Assembly (NCBI RefSeq): GCF_051014685.1 | Contig: NW_027478401.1 | Location: 496,001-560,000 of the forward strand | DNA from: Ptiloglossa arizonensis | Taxonomy: Eukaryota; Arthropoda; Insecta; Hymenoptera; Colletidae | Length of the DNA stretch: 64,000 nt | Direction of reading: 5' to 3' | In this document: positions 47,700 through 61,300 of the stretch, in pieces | Position numbering within the stretch: the first letter of the stretch is position 1 | Layout: each line of letters begins with the position of its first letter | Made by a program: the position numbers and the translations under genes | The notes under the pieces: generated by a model | Told to the model about the DNA's origin: nothing | Database searches by the model: none | What the model saw: the letters and a program-made list of their open reading frames with translations, nothing else

Positions 47700-49820
47700 G
47701 GTATTGGTTTCGAGTATCAGACTTGCGAAAATTTTGATGGTTCCTCAACCATTCCTTAACTTCAAGCTGCCATATTTCGCGAACGGATTGCCGAATCCGA
47801 AAAATTTCTGTTGCATCTGAAAGCAGAAACTCTCCATATTACAACGCTATGTGTATTTTTCCCCTAGGCCATTGTAGTTATTGGTTTCGAGTATCAGAAT
47901 TGCGAAGATTGTGATGGTTTCTCAACCATTCCTCAACTTCAAAGTCTCATATCTCGCGAACGGATTGACGAACTCGAGAAATTCCTTTTGCATCTGAAAG
48001 TAGAAACTCGCCCGATTACAATGGTTTGCGTATTTTTGCCTAGGACATAGTAGTTATTGGTTTCGAGTATCAGACATGCGAAAATTTTGATGGTTTCTCA
48101 TCCATTCCTTAACTTCAAACTCACATATCTCGCGAACGGATTGACGAACTCGAGAAATTCCTGCTGCATCTGAAGGTAGAAGCTCGCCCGATTACAAAGC
48201 TATGTGTATTTTTGCCCTAGGCAATAGTAGTTATTGGTATCGAGTATCAGACTTGCGAAAATTTTGATGGTTTCTCAACCATTCCTTAACTTCAAACTCC
48301 CATACCCCGCGAACGGATTGACGAACTCGAGAAATTCCTGTTGCATCTGAAAGTAGAAACTCGCTCGATTACAATGGGGTGTGTACTTTTCCCTAGGCCA
48401 TTCCAGTTATTGGTTTCGAGTATCACACCAGCGAAAATTTTGATGGTTCCTCAACCATTCCTTAACTTCAAACTCCCATATCTCGCGAACGGATTGACGA
48501 ACTCGAGAAATTCCTCTTGCATCTGAAAGTAGAAACTCGCCGGATTACAACGGTATATGTACTTTTCCCCTCGGCAATAGTACTTATTGGTTTCGAGTAT
48601 CAGACTTGTGAAAATTTTGATGGTTCCTCAACCATTCCTTAACCTCAAACTCCCATATCTCGCGAACGGATTGGCGAACTCGAGAAATTCCTTTTGCATC
48701 TGAAAGTAGAAACTCGCCCGATTACAATGGTATGTGTATTTTTCCCCTAGGCCTTTGTAGGTATTGGTTTCGAGTATCAGACTTGCGAAAATTTTGATGG
48801 TTCCTCAACCATTCCTTAACTTCAAGCTGCCATATTTCGCGAACGGATTGCCGAATCCGAAAAATTTCTGTTGCATCTGAAAGCAGAAACTCTCCATATT
48901 ACAACGCTATGTGTATTTTTCCCCTAGGCCATTGTATTTATTGGTTTCGAGTATCAGAATTGCGAAGATTGTGATGGTTTCTCAACCATTCCTTAACTTC
49001 AAAGTCTCATATCTCGCGAACGGATTGACGAACTCGAGAAATTCCTTTTGCATCTGAAAGTAGAAACTCGCCCGATTACAATGGTTTGCGTATTTTTGCC
49101 CTAGGACATAGTAGTTATTGGTTTCGAGTATCAGACATGCGAAAATTTTGATGGTTTCTCATCCATTCCTTAACTTCAAACTCCCATATCTCGCGAACGG
49201 ATTGACGAACTCGAGAAATTCCTGCTGCATCTGAAGGTAGAAGCTCGCCCGATTACAACGCTATGTGTATTTTTGCCCTAGGCAATAGTAGTTATTGGTA
49301 TCGAGTATCAGACTTGCGAAAATTTTGATGGTTTCTCAACCATTCCTTAACTTCAAACTCCCATACCCCGCGAACGGATTGACGAACTCGAGAAATTCCT
49401 GTTGCATCTGAAAGTAGAAACTCGCTCGATTACAATGGGGTGTGTACTTTTCCCTAGGCCATTCCAGTTATTGGTTTCGAGTATCACACCAGCGAAAATT
49501 TTGATGGTTCCTCAACCATTCCTTAACTTCAAACTCCCATATCTCGCGAACGGATTGACGAACTCGAGAAATTCCTCTTGCATCTGAAAGTAGAAACTCG
49601 CCGGATTACAACGGTATATGTATTTTTCCCCTCGGCAATAGTACTTATTGGTTTCGAGTATCAGACTTGCGAAAATTTTGATGGTTCCTGAACCATTCCT
49701 TAACCTCAAACTCCCATATCTCGCGAACGGATTGACGAACTCGAGAAATTCCTGTTGCATCTGAAAGTAGAAACTCGCTCGATTACAATGGGGTGTGTAC
49801 TTTTCCCTAGGCCATTCCAG
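47700..49820. repeat. Satellite hexamer duplication (~1,062 bp)
   Basis: The rare cataccccgcgaacgg monomer at 48301 recurs at 49362, and gctgccatatttcgcgaac near 47766 recurs near 48828. The one-base difference in spacing is a lost C near 48037. Confidence 0.85.
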
Positions 49821-51619
49821 TTATTGGTTTCGAGTATCACACCAGCGAAAATTTTGATGGTTCCTCAACCATTCCTTAACTTCAAACTCCCATATCTCGC
49901 GATCGGATTGACGAACTCGAGAAATTCCTGTTGCATCTGAAAGTAGAAACTCTCCCGATTACAAAGGTATGTGTATTTTTCCCCTAGTCCTTTGTAGTTA
50001 TTGGTTTCGCGTATCATACTTGCGAAAATTTTGATGGTTTCTCAAGCATTCCTTAACTTCAAACTCCCATATCTCGCCAACGGATTGACAAAACCGAAAA
50101 ACTTCTGTTGCATCTGAAAGTAGAAACTCTCCCGATTACAACGGTATGTGTATCCTTCCCCTAGGTCATTGTAGTTATTTGTTTCGAGTATCAGACTTGC
50201 GAAAATTTAGATGGATTCTCAACCATTCCTTAACTCCAAACTTCCATATCTCGCGAACGGATTACCAACTCGAGAAATTCCAGTTGCATCTGAAAGCATA
50301 ATCTCGCCCGATTACAATGGTATGTGTATTTTTGCCCTAGGCCATAGCAGTTATTGGTGTCAACTATCAGAATTGCGAAAATTCTGATGGTTTCTCAACC
50401 ATTCCTTAACTTCAAACTCCCATATCTCGCGAACGGATTGACGAATTCGAGAAATTCTTCTTGCATCTGAAAGTAGAAACTCGCCCTATTACAATGGTGT
50501 GTGTATTTTTGCCCTAGGACTTGGTAGTTATTGGTATCGAGTATCAGACTTACCAACATTTTGATGGTTTCTCAACCATTCCTTAACTTCAAACTCCCAT
50601 ATCTCGCGAACGGATTGACGAACTCGAGAAATTCCTCTTGCATCTGAACGTAGAAACTCGCCCGATTACAACGGTATATGTATTTTTCCCCTCGGCAATA
50701 GTACTTATTGGTTTCGAGTATCAGACTTGCGAAAATGTTGATGGTTTCTCAACCACTCCTTAACTTCAAACTCCTATATCTCGCGAACGGATTGACGAAC
50801 TCGAGAAATTCCTTTTGCATCTGAAAGTAGAAACTCGCCCGATTACAATGGTGTGTGTATTTTTGCCCTAGGACATAGTAGTTATTGGTTTCGAGTATCA
50901 GACTTACTAAAATTTTGAAGGTTTCTCAACCATTCCTTAACTTCAAACTCCCATATCTCGCGAACGGATTACCAACTCGAGAAATTCCAGTTGCATCTGA
51001 AAGCATAATCTCGCTCGATTACAATGGTATGTGTATTTTTGCCCTAGGCCATAGCAGTTATTGGTGTCAACTATCAGATTTGCTAAATTTTGATGGTTTC
51101 TCCACCATGCCTTAACTTCAAACTCTCATATCTCGCGAACGGATTGTCGAAATCGAGAAATTCCTTTTGCATCTGAAGGTAGAAACTCGCCCGAATACAA
51201 CGGTATGTGTATTTTTGCCCTAGGCAATAGAAGTTATTGGTTTCGAGTATCAGACTTGCGAAAGTTTTGATGGTTTCTCAACCATTCCGTAACTTCAAAC
51301 TCCCATATCTCGCGAACGGATTGACGAACTCGAGAAATTCCTGTTGCATCTGAAAGCAGAAATTCGCCCGATTACAGTGGCATGTGTATTTTTGCCCTGG
51401 GCCATAGTAGTTATTGGTTTCGAGTATCAGACTTACCAAAATTTTGATGGTTTCTCAACCATTCCGTAACTTCAAACTCCCATATTTCGCGAACGGTTTG
51501 ACGAACTCGAGAAATTCCTGTTGCATCTGAAAGCAGAAACTCGCCCGATTACAACGGTATGTGTATTTTTGCCCTAGGCAATTGTAGTTATTGGTTTCGA
51601 GTATCAGACTTGCGAAAAT

Positions 51620-54600
51620 TTTGATGGCTTCTCAACCATTCCGTAACTTCAAACTCCCATATCTCGCGATCGGATTCGAACTCGATCGGAACTCGAGAAA
51701 TTCCTGTTGCATGTGAAAGCAGAGACTCGCCCGATTACAACCGTATGTGTATTTTTGCCGTAGGCAATTTTAGTTATTGGTTTCGAGTATCAGACTTGCG
51801 AAAATTTTGATGGTTTCTCAACCATTCCTTAACTTCAAACTCCTATATCTCGCGAACGGATTGGCGAACTCGAGATATTCCTTTTGCATCTGAAAGTAGA
51901 AACCCGCCCGAATACAATGGTGTGTATTTTTGCCCTAGGACATAGTAGTTATTGGTTTCGAGTATCAGACTTACCAAAATTTTGATGGTTTCTCAACCAT
52001 TCCGTAACTTCAAACTCCCATATTTCGCGAACGGATTGACGAACTCGAGAAATTCCTGTTGCATCTGAAAGCAGAAACTCGCCCGATTACAACGGTATGT
52101 GTATTTTTGCCCTAGGCAATTGTAGTTATTGGTTTCGAGTATCAGACTTGCGAAAATTTTGATGGTTTCTCAACCATTCCGTAACTTCAAACACCCATAT
52201 CTCGCGATCGGATTGGCGAACTCGAGAAATTCCTTTTGCATCTGAAAGCACAAACTCGCCCGATTGCAAAGGTATGTGTATTTTTCCCCTAGGCCTTTGT
52301 AGTTATTGGTTTCGAGTATCAGACTTGCGAAAATTTTGATGGTTCCTCAACCATTCCTTAACTTCAAACTCTCATATCTCGCGAACGGATTGTCGAAATC
52401 GAGAAATTCCTGTTGCATCTGAAAGCAGAAACTCGCCCGATTACAACGGCATGTGTATTTTTGCCCTGGGCCATAGTAGTTATTGGTTTCGAGTATCCGA
52501 CTTGCGAAAATTTTGATGGTTTCTCAACCATTCCTTAACTTCAAACTCCCATATCTCGCGAACGGTTTGACGAAATCGAGAAATTCCTGTTGCGTCTGAA
52601 AGTAGGAACTCGCCCGAATACAACGGTATGTGTATTTTTGCCCTAGGCAATAGAAGTTATTGGTTTCGAATATCAGACTTGCGAAAATTTCGATGGTTTC
52701 TCAACCATTCCGTAACTTCAAACTCCCATATCTCGCGAACGGATTGACGAACTCGAGAAATTCCTGTTGCATCTGAAAGCAGAAACTCGCCTGGTTACAA
52801 TGGCATGTGTATTTTTGCCCTGGGCCATAGTAGTTATTGGTTTCGAGTATCCGACTTGCGAAAATTTTGATGGTTTCTCAACCATTCCTTAACTTCAAAC
52901 TCCTATATCTCGCGAACGGATTGGCGAGCTCGAGAAATTCCTTTTGCATCTGAAAGTAGAAACTCTCCCGATTACGAAGGTATGTGTATTTTTCCCCTAG
53001 TCCTTTGTAGTTATTGGTTTCGCGTATCATACTTGCGAAAATTTTGATGGTTTCTCAAGCATTCCTTAACTTCAAACTCCCATATCTCGCGAACGGATTG
53101 ACGAACTCGAGAAATTCCTTTTGCATCTGAAAGTAGAATCTCGCCCGATTGCAAAGGTATGTGTATTTTTCCCCTAGGCTTTTGTAGTTATTGGTTTCGA
53201 GTATCAGACTTGCGAAAATTTTAATGGTTTTTCAACCATTCCTTGACCTCAAACTCCCATATCTCGCGAACGGATTGACGAACTCGAGAAATTCCTTTTG
53301 CATCTGAAAATAGAAACTCGCCCGATTACAATGGTGTGTGTATTTTTGCCCTAGGCAATTGTAGTTATTGGTTTCGAGTATCAGACTTGCGAAAATTTTG
53401 ATGGTTTCTCCACCATTCCGTAACTTCAAACTCCCATATCTCGCGATCGGATTGACGAACTCGAGAAATTCCTCTTGCATCTGAAAGTAGAAACTCGCCC
53501 GATTACAACGGTATATGTATTTTTCCCCTCGGCAATAGTACTTATTGGTTTCGAGTATCAGACTTGCGCAAAATTTTGATGGTTTCTCAACCATTCCTTA
53601 ACTTCAAACTCCTATATCTCGCGAACGGATTGACGAACTCGAGAAATTCCTTTTGCATCTGAAAGTAGAAACTCGCCCGATTACAATGGTGTGTGTATTT
53701 TTGCCCTAGGCAATTGTAGTTATTGGTTTCGAGTATCAGACTTGCGAAAATTTTGATGGTTTCTCAACCATTCCGTAACTTCAAACTCCCATATCTCGCG
53801 ATCGGATTGACGAACTCGAGAAATTCCTTTTGCATCTGAAAGCAGAAACTCGCCCGATTACAACGGTATGTGTATTTTTGCCCTAGGCAATTGTAGTTAT
53901 TGGTTTCGAGTATCAGACTTGCGAAAATTTTGATGGTTTCTCAACCATTCCGTAACTTCAAACACCCATATCTCGCGATCGGATTGGCGAACTCGAGAAA
54001 TTCCTTTTGCATCTGAAAGCACAAACTCGCCCGATTGCAAAGGTATGTGTATTTTTCCCCTAGGCCTTTGTAGTTATTGGTTTCGAGTATCAGACTTGCG
54101 AAAATTTTGATGGTTCCTCAACCATTCCTTAACTTCAAACTCTCATATCTCGCGAACGGATTGTCGAAATCGAGAAATTCCTGTTGCATCTGAAAGCAGA
54201 AACTCGCCCGATTACAACGGCATGTGTATTTTTGCCCTGGGCCATAGTAGTTATTGGTTTCGAGTATCCGACTTGCGAAAATTTTGATGGTTTCTCAACC
54301 ATTCCTTAACTTCAAACTCCCATATCTCGCGAACGGTTTGACGAAATCGAGAAATTCCTGTTGCGTCTGAAAGTAGGAACTCGCCCGAATACAACGGTAT
54401 GTGTATTTTTGCCCTAGGCAATAGAAGTTATTGGTTTCGAATATCAGACTTGCGAAAATTTCGATGGTTTCTCAACCATTCCGTAACTTCAAACTCCCAT
54501 ATCTCGCGATCGGATTCGAACTCGATCGGAACTCGAGAAATTCCTGTTGCATGTGAAAGCAGAAACTCGCCCGATTACAACCGTATGTGTATTTTTGCCG

Positions 54601-57600
54601 TAGGCAATTTTAGTTATTGGTTTCGAGTATCAGACTTGCGAAAATTTTGATGGTTTCTCAACCATTCCTTAACTTCAAACTCCTATATCTCGCGAACGGA
54701 TTGGCGAACTCGAGATATTCCTTTTGCATCTGAAAGTAGAAACCCGCCCGAATACAATGGTGTGTATTTTTGCCCTAGGACATAGTAGTTATTGGTTTCG
54801 AGTATCAGACTTACCAAAATTTTGATGGTTTCTCAACCATTCCGTAACTTCAAACTCCCATATTTCGCGAACGGATTGACGAACTCGAGAAATTCCTGTT
54901 GCATCTGAAAGCAGAAACTCGCCCGATTACAACGGTATGTGTATTTTTGCCCTAGGCAATTGTAGTTATTGGTTTCGAGTATCAGACTTGCGAAAATTTT
55001 GATGGTTTCTCAACCATTCCGTAACTTCAAACACCCATATCTCGCGATCGGATTGGCGAACTCGAGAAATTCCTTTTGCATCTGAAAGCACAAACTCGCC
55101 CGATTGCAAAGGTATGTGTATTTTTCCCCTAGGCCTTTGTAGTTATTGGTTTCGAGTATCAGACTTGCGAAAATTTTGATGGTTCCTCAACCATTCCTTA
55201 ACTTCAAACTCTCATATCTCGCGAACGGATTGTCGAAATCGAGAAATTCCTGTTGCATCTGAAAGCAGAATCTCGCCCGATTACAACGGCATGTGTATTT
55301 TTGCCCTGGGCCATAGTAGTTATTGGTTTCGAGTATCCGACTTGCGAAAATTTTGATGGTTTCTCAACCATTCCTTAACTTCAAACTCCCATATCTCGCG
55401 AACGGTTTGACGAAATCGAGAAATTCCTGTTGCGTCTGAAAGTAGGAACTCGCCCGAATACAACGGTATGTGTATTTTTGCCCTAGGCAATAGAAGTTAT
55501 TGGTTTCGAATATCAGACTTGCGAAAATTTCGATGGTTTCTCAACCATTCCGTAACTTCAAACTCCCATATCTCGCGAACGGATTGACGAACTCGAGAAA
55601 TTCCTGTTGCATCTGAAAGCAGAAACTCGCCTGGTTACAATGGCATGTGTATTTTTGCCCTGGGCCATAGTAGTTATTGGTTTCGAGTATCCGACTTGCG
55701 AAAATTTTGATGGTTTCTCAACCATTCCTTAACTTCAAACTCCTATATCTCGCGAACGGATTGGCGAGCTCGAGAAATTCCTTTTGCATCTGAAAGTAGA
55801 AACTCTCCCGATTACGAAGGTATGTGTATTTTTCCCCTAGTCCTTTGTAGTTATTGGTTTCGCGTATCATACTTGCGAAAATTTTGATGGTTTCTCAAGC
55901 ATTCCTTAACTTCAAACTCCCATATCTCGCGAACGGATTGACGAACTCGAGAAATTCCTTTTGCATCTGAAAGTAGAATCTCGCCCGATTGCAAAGGTAT
56001 GTGTATTTTTCCCCTAGGCTTTTGTAGTTATTGGTTTCGAGTATCAGACTTGCGAAAATTTTAATGGTTTTTCAACCATTCCTTGACCTCAAACTCCCAT
56101 ATCTCGCGAACGGATTGACGAACTCGAGAAATTCCTTTTGCATCTGAAAGTAGAAACTCGCCCGATTACAATGGTGTGTGTATTTTTGCCCTAGGCAATT
56201 GTAGTTATTGGTTTCGAGTATCAGACTTGCGAAAATTTTGATGGTTTCTCAACCATTCCGTAACTTCAAACTCCCATATCTCGCGATCGGATTGACGAAC
56301 TCGAGAAATTCCTCTTGCATCTGAAAGTAGAAACTCGCCCGATTACAACGGTATATGTATTTTTCCCCTCGGCAATAGTACTTATTGGTTTCGAGTATCA
56401 GACTTGCGCAAAATTTTGATGGTTTCTCAACCATTCCTTAACTTCAAACTCCTATATCTCGCGAACGGATTGACGAACTCGAGAAATTCCTTTTGCATCT
56501 GAAAGTAGAAACTCGCCCGATTACAATGGTGTGTGTATTTTTGCCCTAGGCAATTGTAGTTATTGGTTTCGAGTATCAGACTTGCGAAAATTTTGATGGT
56601 TTCTCAACCATTCCGTAACTTCAAACTCCCATATCTCGCGATCGGATTGACGAACTCGAGAAATTCCTTTTGCATCTGAAAGCAGAAACTCGCCCGATTG
56701 CAAAGGTATGTGTATTTTTCCCCTAGGCCTTTGTAGTTATTGGTTTCGAGTATCAGACTTGCGAAAATTTTGATGGTTCCTCAACCATTCCTTAACTTCA
56801 AACTCCCATATCTCGCGAACGGATTACCAACTCGAGAAATTCCAGTTGCCTCTGAAAGCATAATCTCGCACGATTACAATGGTATGTGTATTTTTGCCCT
56901 AGGCCATAGCAGTTATTTGTGTCAACTATCAGATTTGCGAAAATTTTGATGGTTTCTCCACCATGCCTTAACTTTAAACTCTCATATCTCGCGAACGGAT
57001 TGTCGAAATCGAGAAATTCCTTTTGCATCTGAAAGTAGAAACTCGCCCGAATACAACGGTATGTGTATTTTTGCCCTAGGCAATAGAAGTTATTGGTTTC
57101 GAGTATCAGACTTGCGAAAATTTTGATGGTTTCTCATCCATTCCTTAACTTCAAACTCCCATATCTCGCGAACGGTTTGACGAACTCGAGAAATTCCTGT
57201 TGCATGTGAAAGCAGAAACTCGCCCGATTACAACCGTATGTGTATTTTTGCCCTAGGCAATTTTAGTTATTGGTTTCGAGTATCAGACTTGCGAAAATTT
57301 TAATGGTTTTTCAACCATTCCTTGACCTCAAACTCCCATATCTCGCGAACGGATTGACGAATTCGAGAAATTCTTTTTGCATCTGAAAGTAGAAACTCGC
57401 CCGATTACAATGGTGTGTGTATTTTTGCCCTAGGACTTAGTAGTTATTGGTATCGAGTATCAGACTTACCAACATTTTGATGGTTTCTCAACCATTCCGT
57501 AACTTCAAACTCCCATATCTCGCGAACGGATTGACGAACTCGAGAAATTCCTTTTGCATCTGAAAGCAGAAACTCGCCCGATTACAACGCTATGTATATT

Positions 57601-60600
57601 TTTGCCCTAGGCAATTGTAGTTATTGGTTTCGAGTATCAGACTTGCGAAAATTATGATGGTTTCTCCACCATTCCGTAACTTCAAACTCCCATATCTCGC
57701 GATCGGATTCGAACTCGATCGGAACTCGAGAAATTCCTGTTGCATGTGAAAGCAGAAACTCGCCCGATTACAACCGTTTGTGTATTTTTGCCCTAGGCAA
57801 TTTTAGTTATTGGTTTCGAGTATCAGACTTGCGAAAATTTTGATGGTTTCTCAACCATTCCTTAACTTCAAACTCCTATATCTCGCGAACGGATTGGCGA
57901 ACTCGAGAGATTCCTTTTGCATCTGAAAGTAGAAACTCGCCCGATTACAATGGTGTGTGTATTTTTGCCCTAGGACTTAGTAGTTATTGGTATCGAGTAT
58001 CAGACTTACCAACATTTTGATGGTTTCTCAACCATTCCGTAACTTCAAACTCCCATATCTCGCGAACGGATTGACGAACTCGAGAAATTCCTGTTGCATC
58101 TGAAAGCAGAAACTCGATCGATTACAATGGTGTGTGTATTTTTGCCCTAGAACATAGTAGTTATTGGTTTCGAGTATCAGACTTGCCAAAATTTTGATGG
58201 TTTCTCAACCATTCCTTAACTTCAAATTCCCATATCTCGCGAACGGATTGACGAACTCGAGAAATTCCTGTTGCATCTGACAGTAGAAACTCGCCCGATT
58301 ACAACAGTATGTGTATTTTTGCCCTAGGCAATTGTAGTTATTGGTTTCGAGTATCAGACCAGCGAAAATTTTGATGGTTTCCCAACCATTCCTTAACTTC
58401 AAACTCCCATATCTCGCGAACGGATTGACGAACTCGAGAAATTCCTTTTGCATCTGAAAGTAGAAACTCGCCTGGTTACAATGGCATGTGTATTTTTGCC
58501 CTGGGCCATAGTAGTTATTGGTTTCGAGTATCCGACTTGCGAAAATTTTGATGGTTTCTCAACCATTCCTAAGTTCAAACTCCTATATCTCGCGAACGGA
58601 TTGGCGAGCTCGAGAAATTCCTTTTGTATCTGAAAGTAGAAACTCTCCCGATTACAAAGGTATGTGTATTTTTCCCCTAGTCCTTTGTAGTTATTGGTTT
58701 CGCGTATCATACTTGCGAAAATTTTGATGGTTTCTCAAGCATTCCTTAACTTCAAACTCCCATATCTCGCGAACGGATTGACGAACTCGAGAAATTCCTT
58801 TTGCATCTGAAAGTAGAATCTCGCCCGATTGCAAAGGTATGTGTATTTTTCCCCTAGGCTTTTGTAGTTATTGGTTTCGAGTATCAGACTTGCGAAAATT
58901 TTAATGGTTTTTCAACCATTCCTTGACCTCAAACTCCCATATCTCGCGAACGGATTGACGAACTCGAGAAATTCCTTTTGCATCTGAAAGTAGAAACTCG
59001 CCCGATTACAATGGTGTGTGTATTTTTGCCCTAGGCAATTGTAGTTATTGGTTTCGAGTATCAGACTTGCGAAAATTTTGATGGTTTCTCAACCATTCCG
59101 TAACTTCAAACTCCCATATCTCGCGATCGGATTGACGAACTCGAGAAATTCCTCTTGCATCTGAAAGTAGAAACTCGCCCGATTACAACGGTATATGTAT
59201 TTTTCCCCTCGGCAATAGTACTTATTGGTTTCGAGTATCAGACTTGCGCAAAATTTTAATGGTTTCTCAACCATTCCTTAACTTCAAACTCCTATATCTC
59301 GCGAACGGATTGACGAACTCGAGAAATTCCTTTTGCATCTGAAAGTAGAAACTCGCCCGATTACAATGGTGTGTGTATTTTTGCCCTAGGCAATTGTAGT
59401 TATTGGTTTCGAGTATCAGACTTGCGAAAATTTTGATGGTTTCTCAACCATTCCGTAACTTCAAACTCCCATATCTCGCGATCGGATTGACGAACTCGAG
59501 AAATTCCTTTTGCATCTGAAAGCAGAAACTCGCCCGATTGCATAGGTATGTGTATTTTTCCCCTAGGCCTTTGTAGTTATTGGTTTCGAGTATCAGACTT
59601 GCGAAAATTTTGATGGTTCCTCAACCATTCCTTAACTTCAAACTCCCATATCTCGCGAACGGATTACCAACTCGAGAAATTCCAGTTGCCTCTGAAAGCA
59701 TAATCTCGCTCGATTACAATGGTATGTGTATTTTTGCCCTAGGCCATAGCAGTTATTTGTGTCAACTATCAGATTTGCGAAAATTTTGATGGTTTCTCCA
59801 CCATGCCTTAACTTTAAACTCTCATATCTCGCGAACGGGTTGTCGAAATCGAGAAATTCCTTTTGCATCTGAAAGTAGAAACTCGCCCGAATACAACGGT
59901 ATGTGTATTTTTGCCCTAGGCAATAGAAGTTATTGGTTTCGAGTATCAGACTTGCGAAAATTTTGATGGTTTCTCAACCATTCCGTAACTTCAAACTCCC
60001 ATATCTCGCGAACGGATTGACGAACTCGAGAAATTCCTGTTGCATGTGAAAGCAGAAACTCGCCCGATTACAACCGTTTGTGTATTTTTGCCCTAGGCAA
60101 TTTTAGTTATTGGTTTCGAGTATCAGACTTGCGAAAATTTTAATGGTTTTTCAACCATTCCTTGACCTCAAACTCCCATATCTCGCGAACGGATTGACGA
60201 ATTCGAGAAATTCTTTTTGCATCTGAAAGTAGAAACTCGCCCGATTACAATGGTGTGTGTATTTTTGCCCTAGGACTTAGTAGTTATTGGTATCGAGTAT
60301 CAGACTTACCAACATTTTGATGGTTTCTCAACCATTCCGTAACTTCAAACTCCCATATCTCGCGAACGGATTGACGAACTCGAGAAATTCCTTTTGCATC
60401 TGAAAGCAGAAACTCGCCCGATTACAACGCTATGTATATTTTTGCCCTAGGCAATTGTAGTTATTGGTTTCGAGTATCAGACTTGCGAAAATTATGATGG
60501 TTTCTCCACCATTCCGTAACTTCAAACTCCCATATCTCGCGATCGGATTCGAACTCGATCGGAACTCGAGAAATTCCTGTTGCATGTGAAAGCAGAAACT

Positions 60601-61300
60601 CGCCCGATTACAACCGTTTGTGTATTTTTGCCCTAGGCAATTTTAGTTATTGGTTTCGAGTATCAGACTTGCGAAAATTTTGATGGTTTCTCAACCATTC
60701 CTTAACTTCAAACTCCTATATCTCGCGAACGGATTGGCGAACTCGAGAGATTCCTTTTGCATCTGAAAGTAGAAACTCGCCCGATTACAATGGTGTGTGT
60801 ATTTTTGCCCTAGGACTTAGTAGTTATTGGTATCGAGTATCAGACTTACCAACATTTTGATGGTTTCTCAACCATTCCGTAACTTCAAACTCCCATATCT
60901 CGCGAACGGATTGACGAACTCGGGAAATTCCTGTTGCATCTGAAAGCAGAAACTCGATCGATTACAATGGTGTGTGTATTTTTGCCCTAGAACATAGTAG
61001 TTATTGGTTTCGAGTATCAGACTTGCCAAAATTTTGATGGTTTCTCAACCATTCCTTAACTTCAAATTCCCATATCTCGCGAACGGATTGACGAACTCGA
61101 GAAATTCCTGTTGCATCTGACAGTAGAAACTCGCCCGATTACAACAGTATGTGTATTTTTGCCCTAGGCAATTGTAGTTATTGGTTTCGAGTATCAGACC
61201 AGCGAAAATTTTGATGGTTTCCCAACCATTCCTTAACTTCAAACTCCCATATCTCGCGAACGGATTGACGAACTCGAGAAATTCCTTTTGCATCTGAAAG
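51620..61300. repeat. Satellite higher-order repeat, 2,840 bp (16 monomers)
   Basis: Markers recur at 2,840-base spacing: cagacttgcgcaaaatttt at 53561, 56401 and 59241; aaacccgcccgaatacaatg at 51901 and 54741; the ttccagttgcctctg monomer at 56840 and 59680. 16 x 177 is 2,832; the extra bases come from one enlarged monomer. Agreement in the pairs is almost complete, so this is the youngest amplification visible. Confidence 0.9.
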
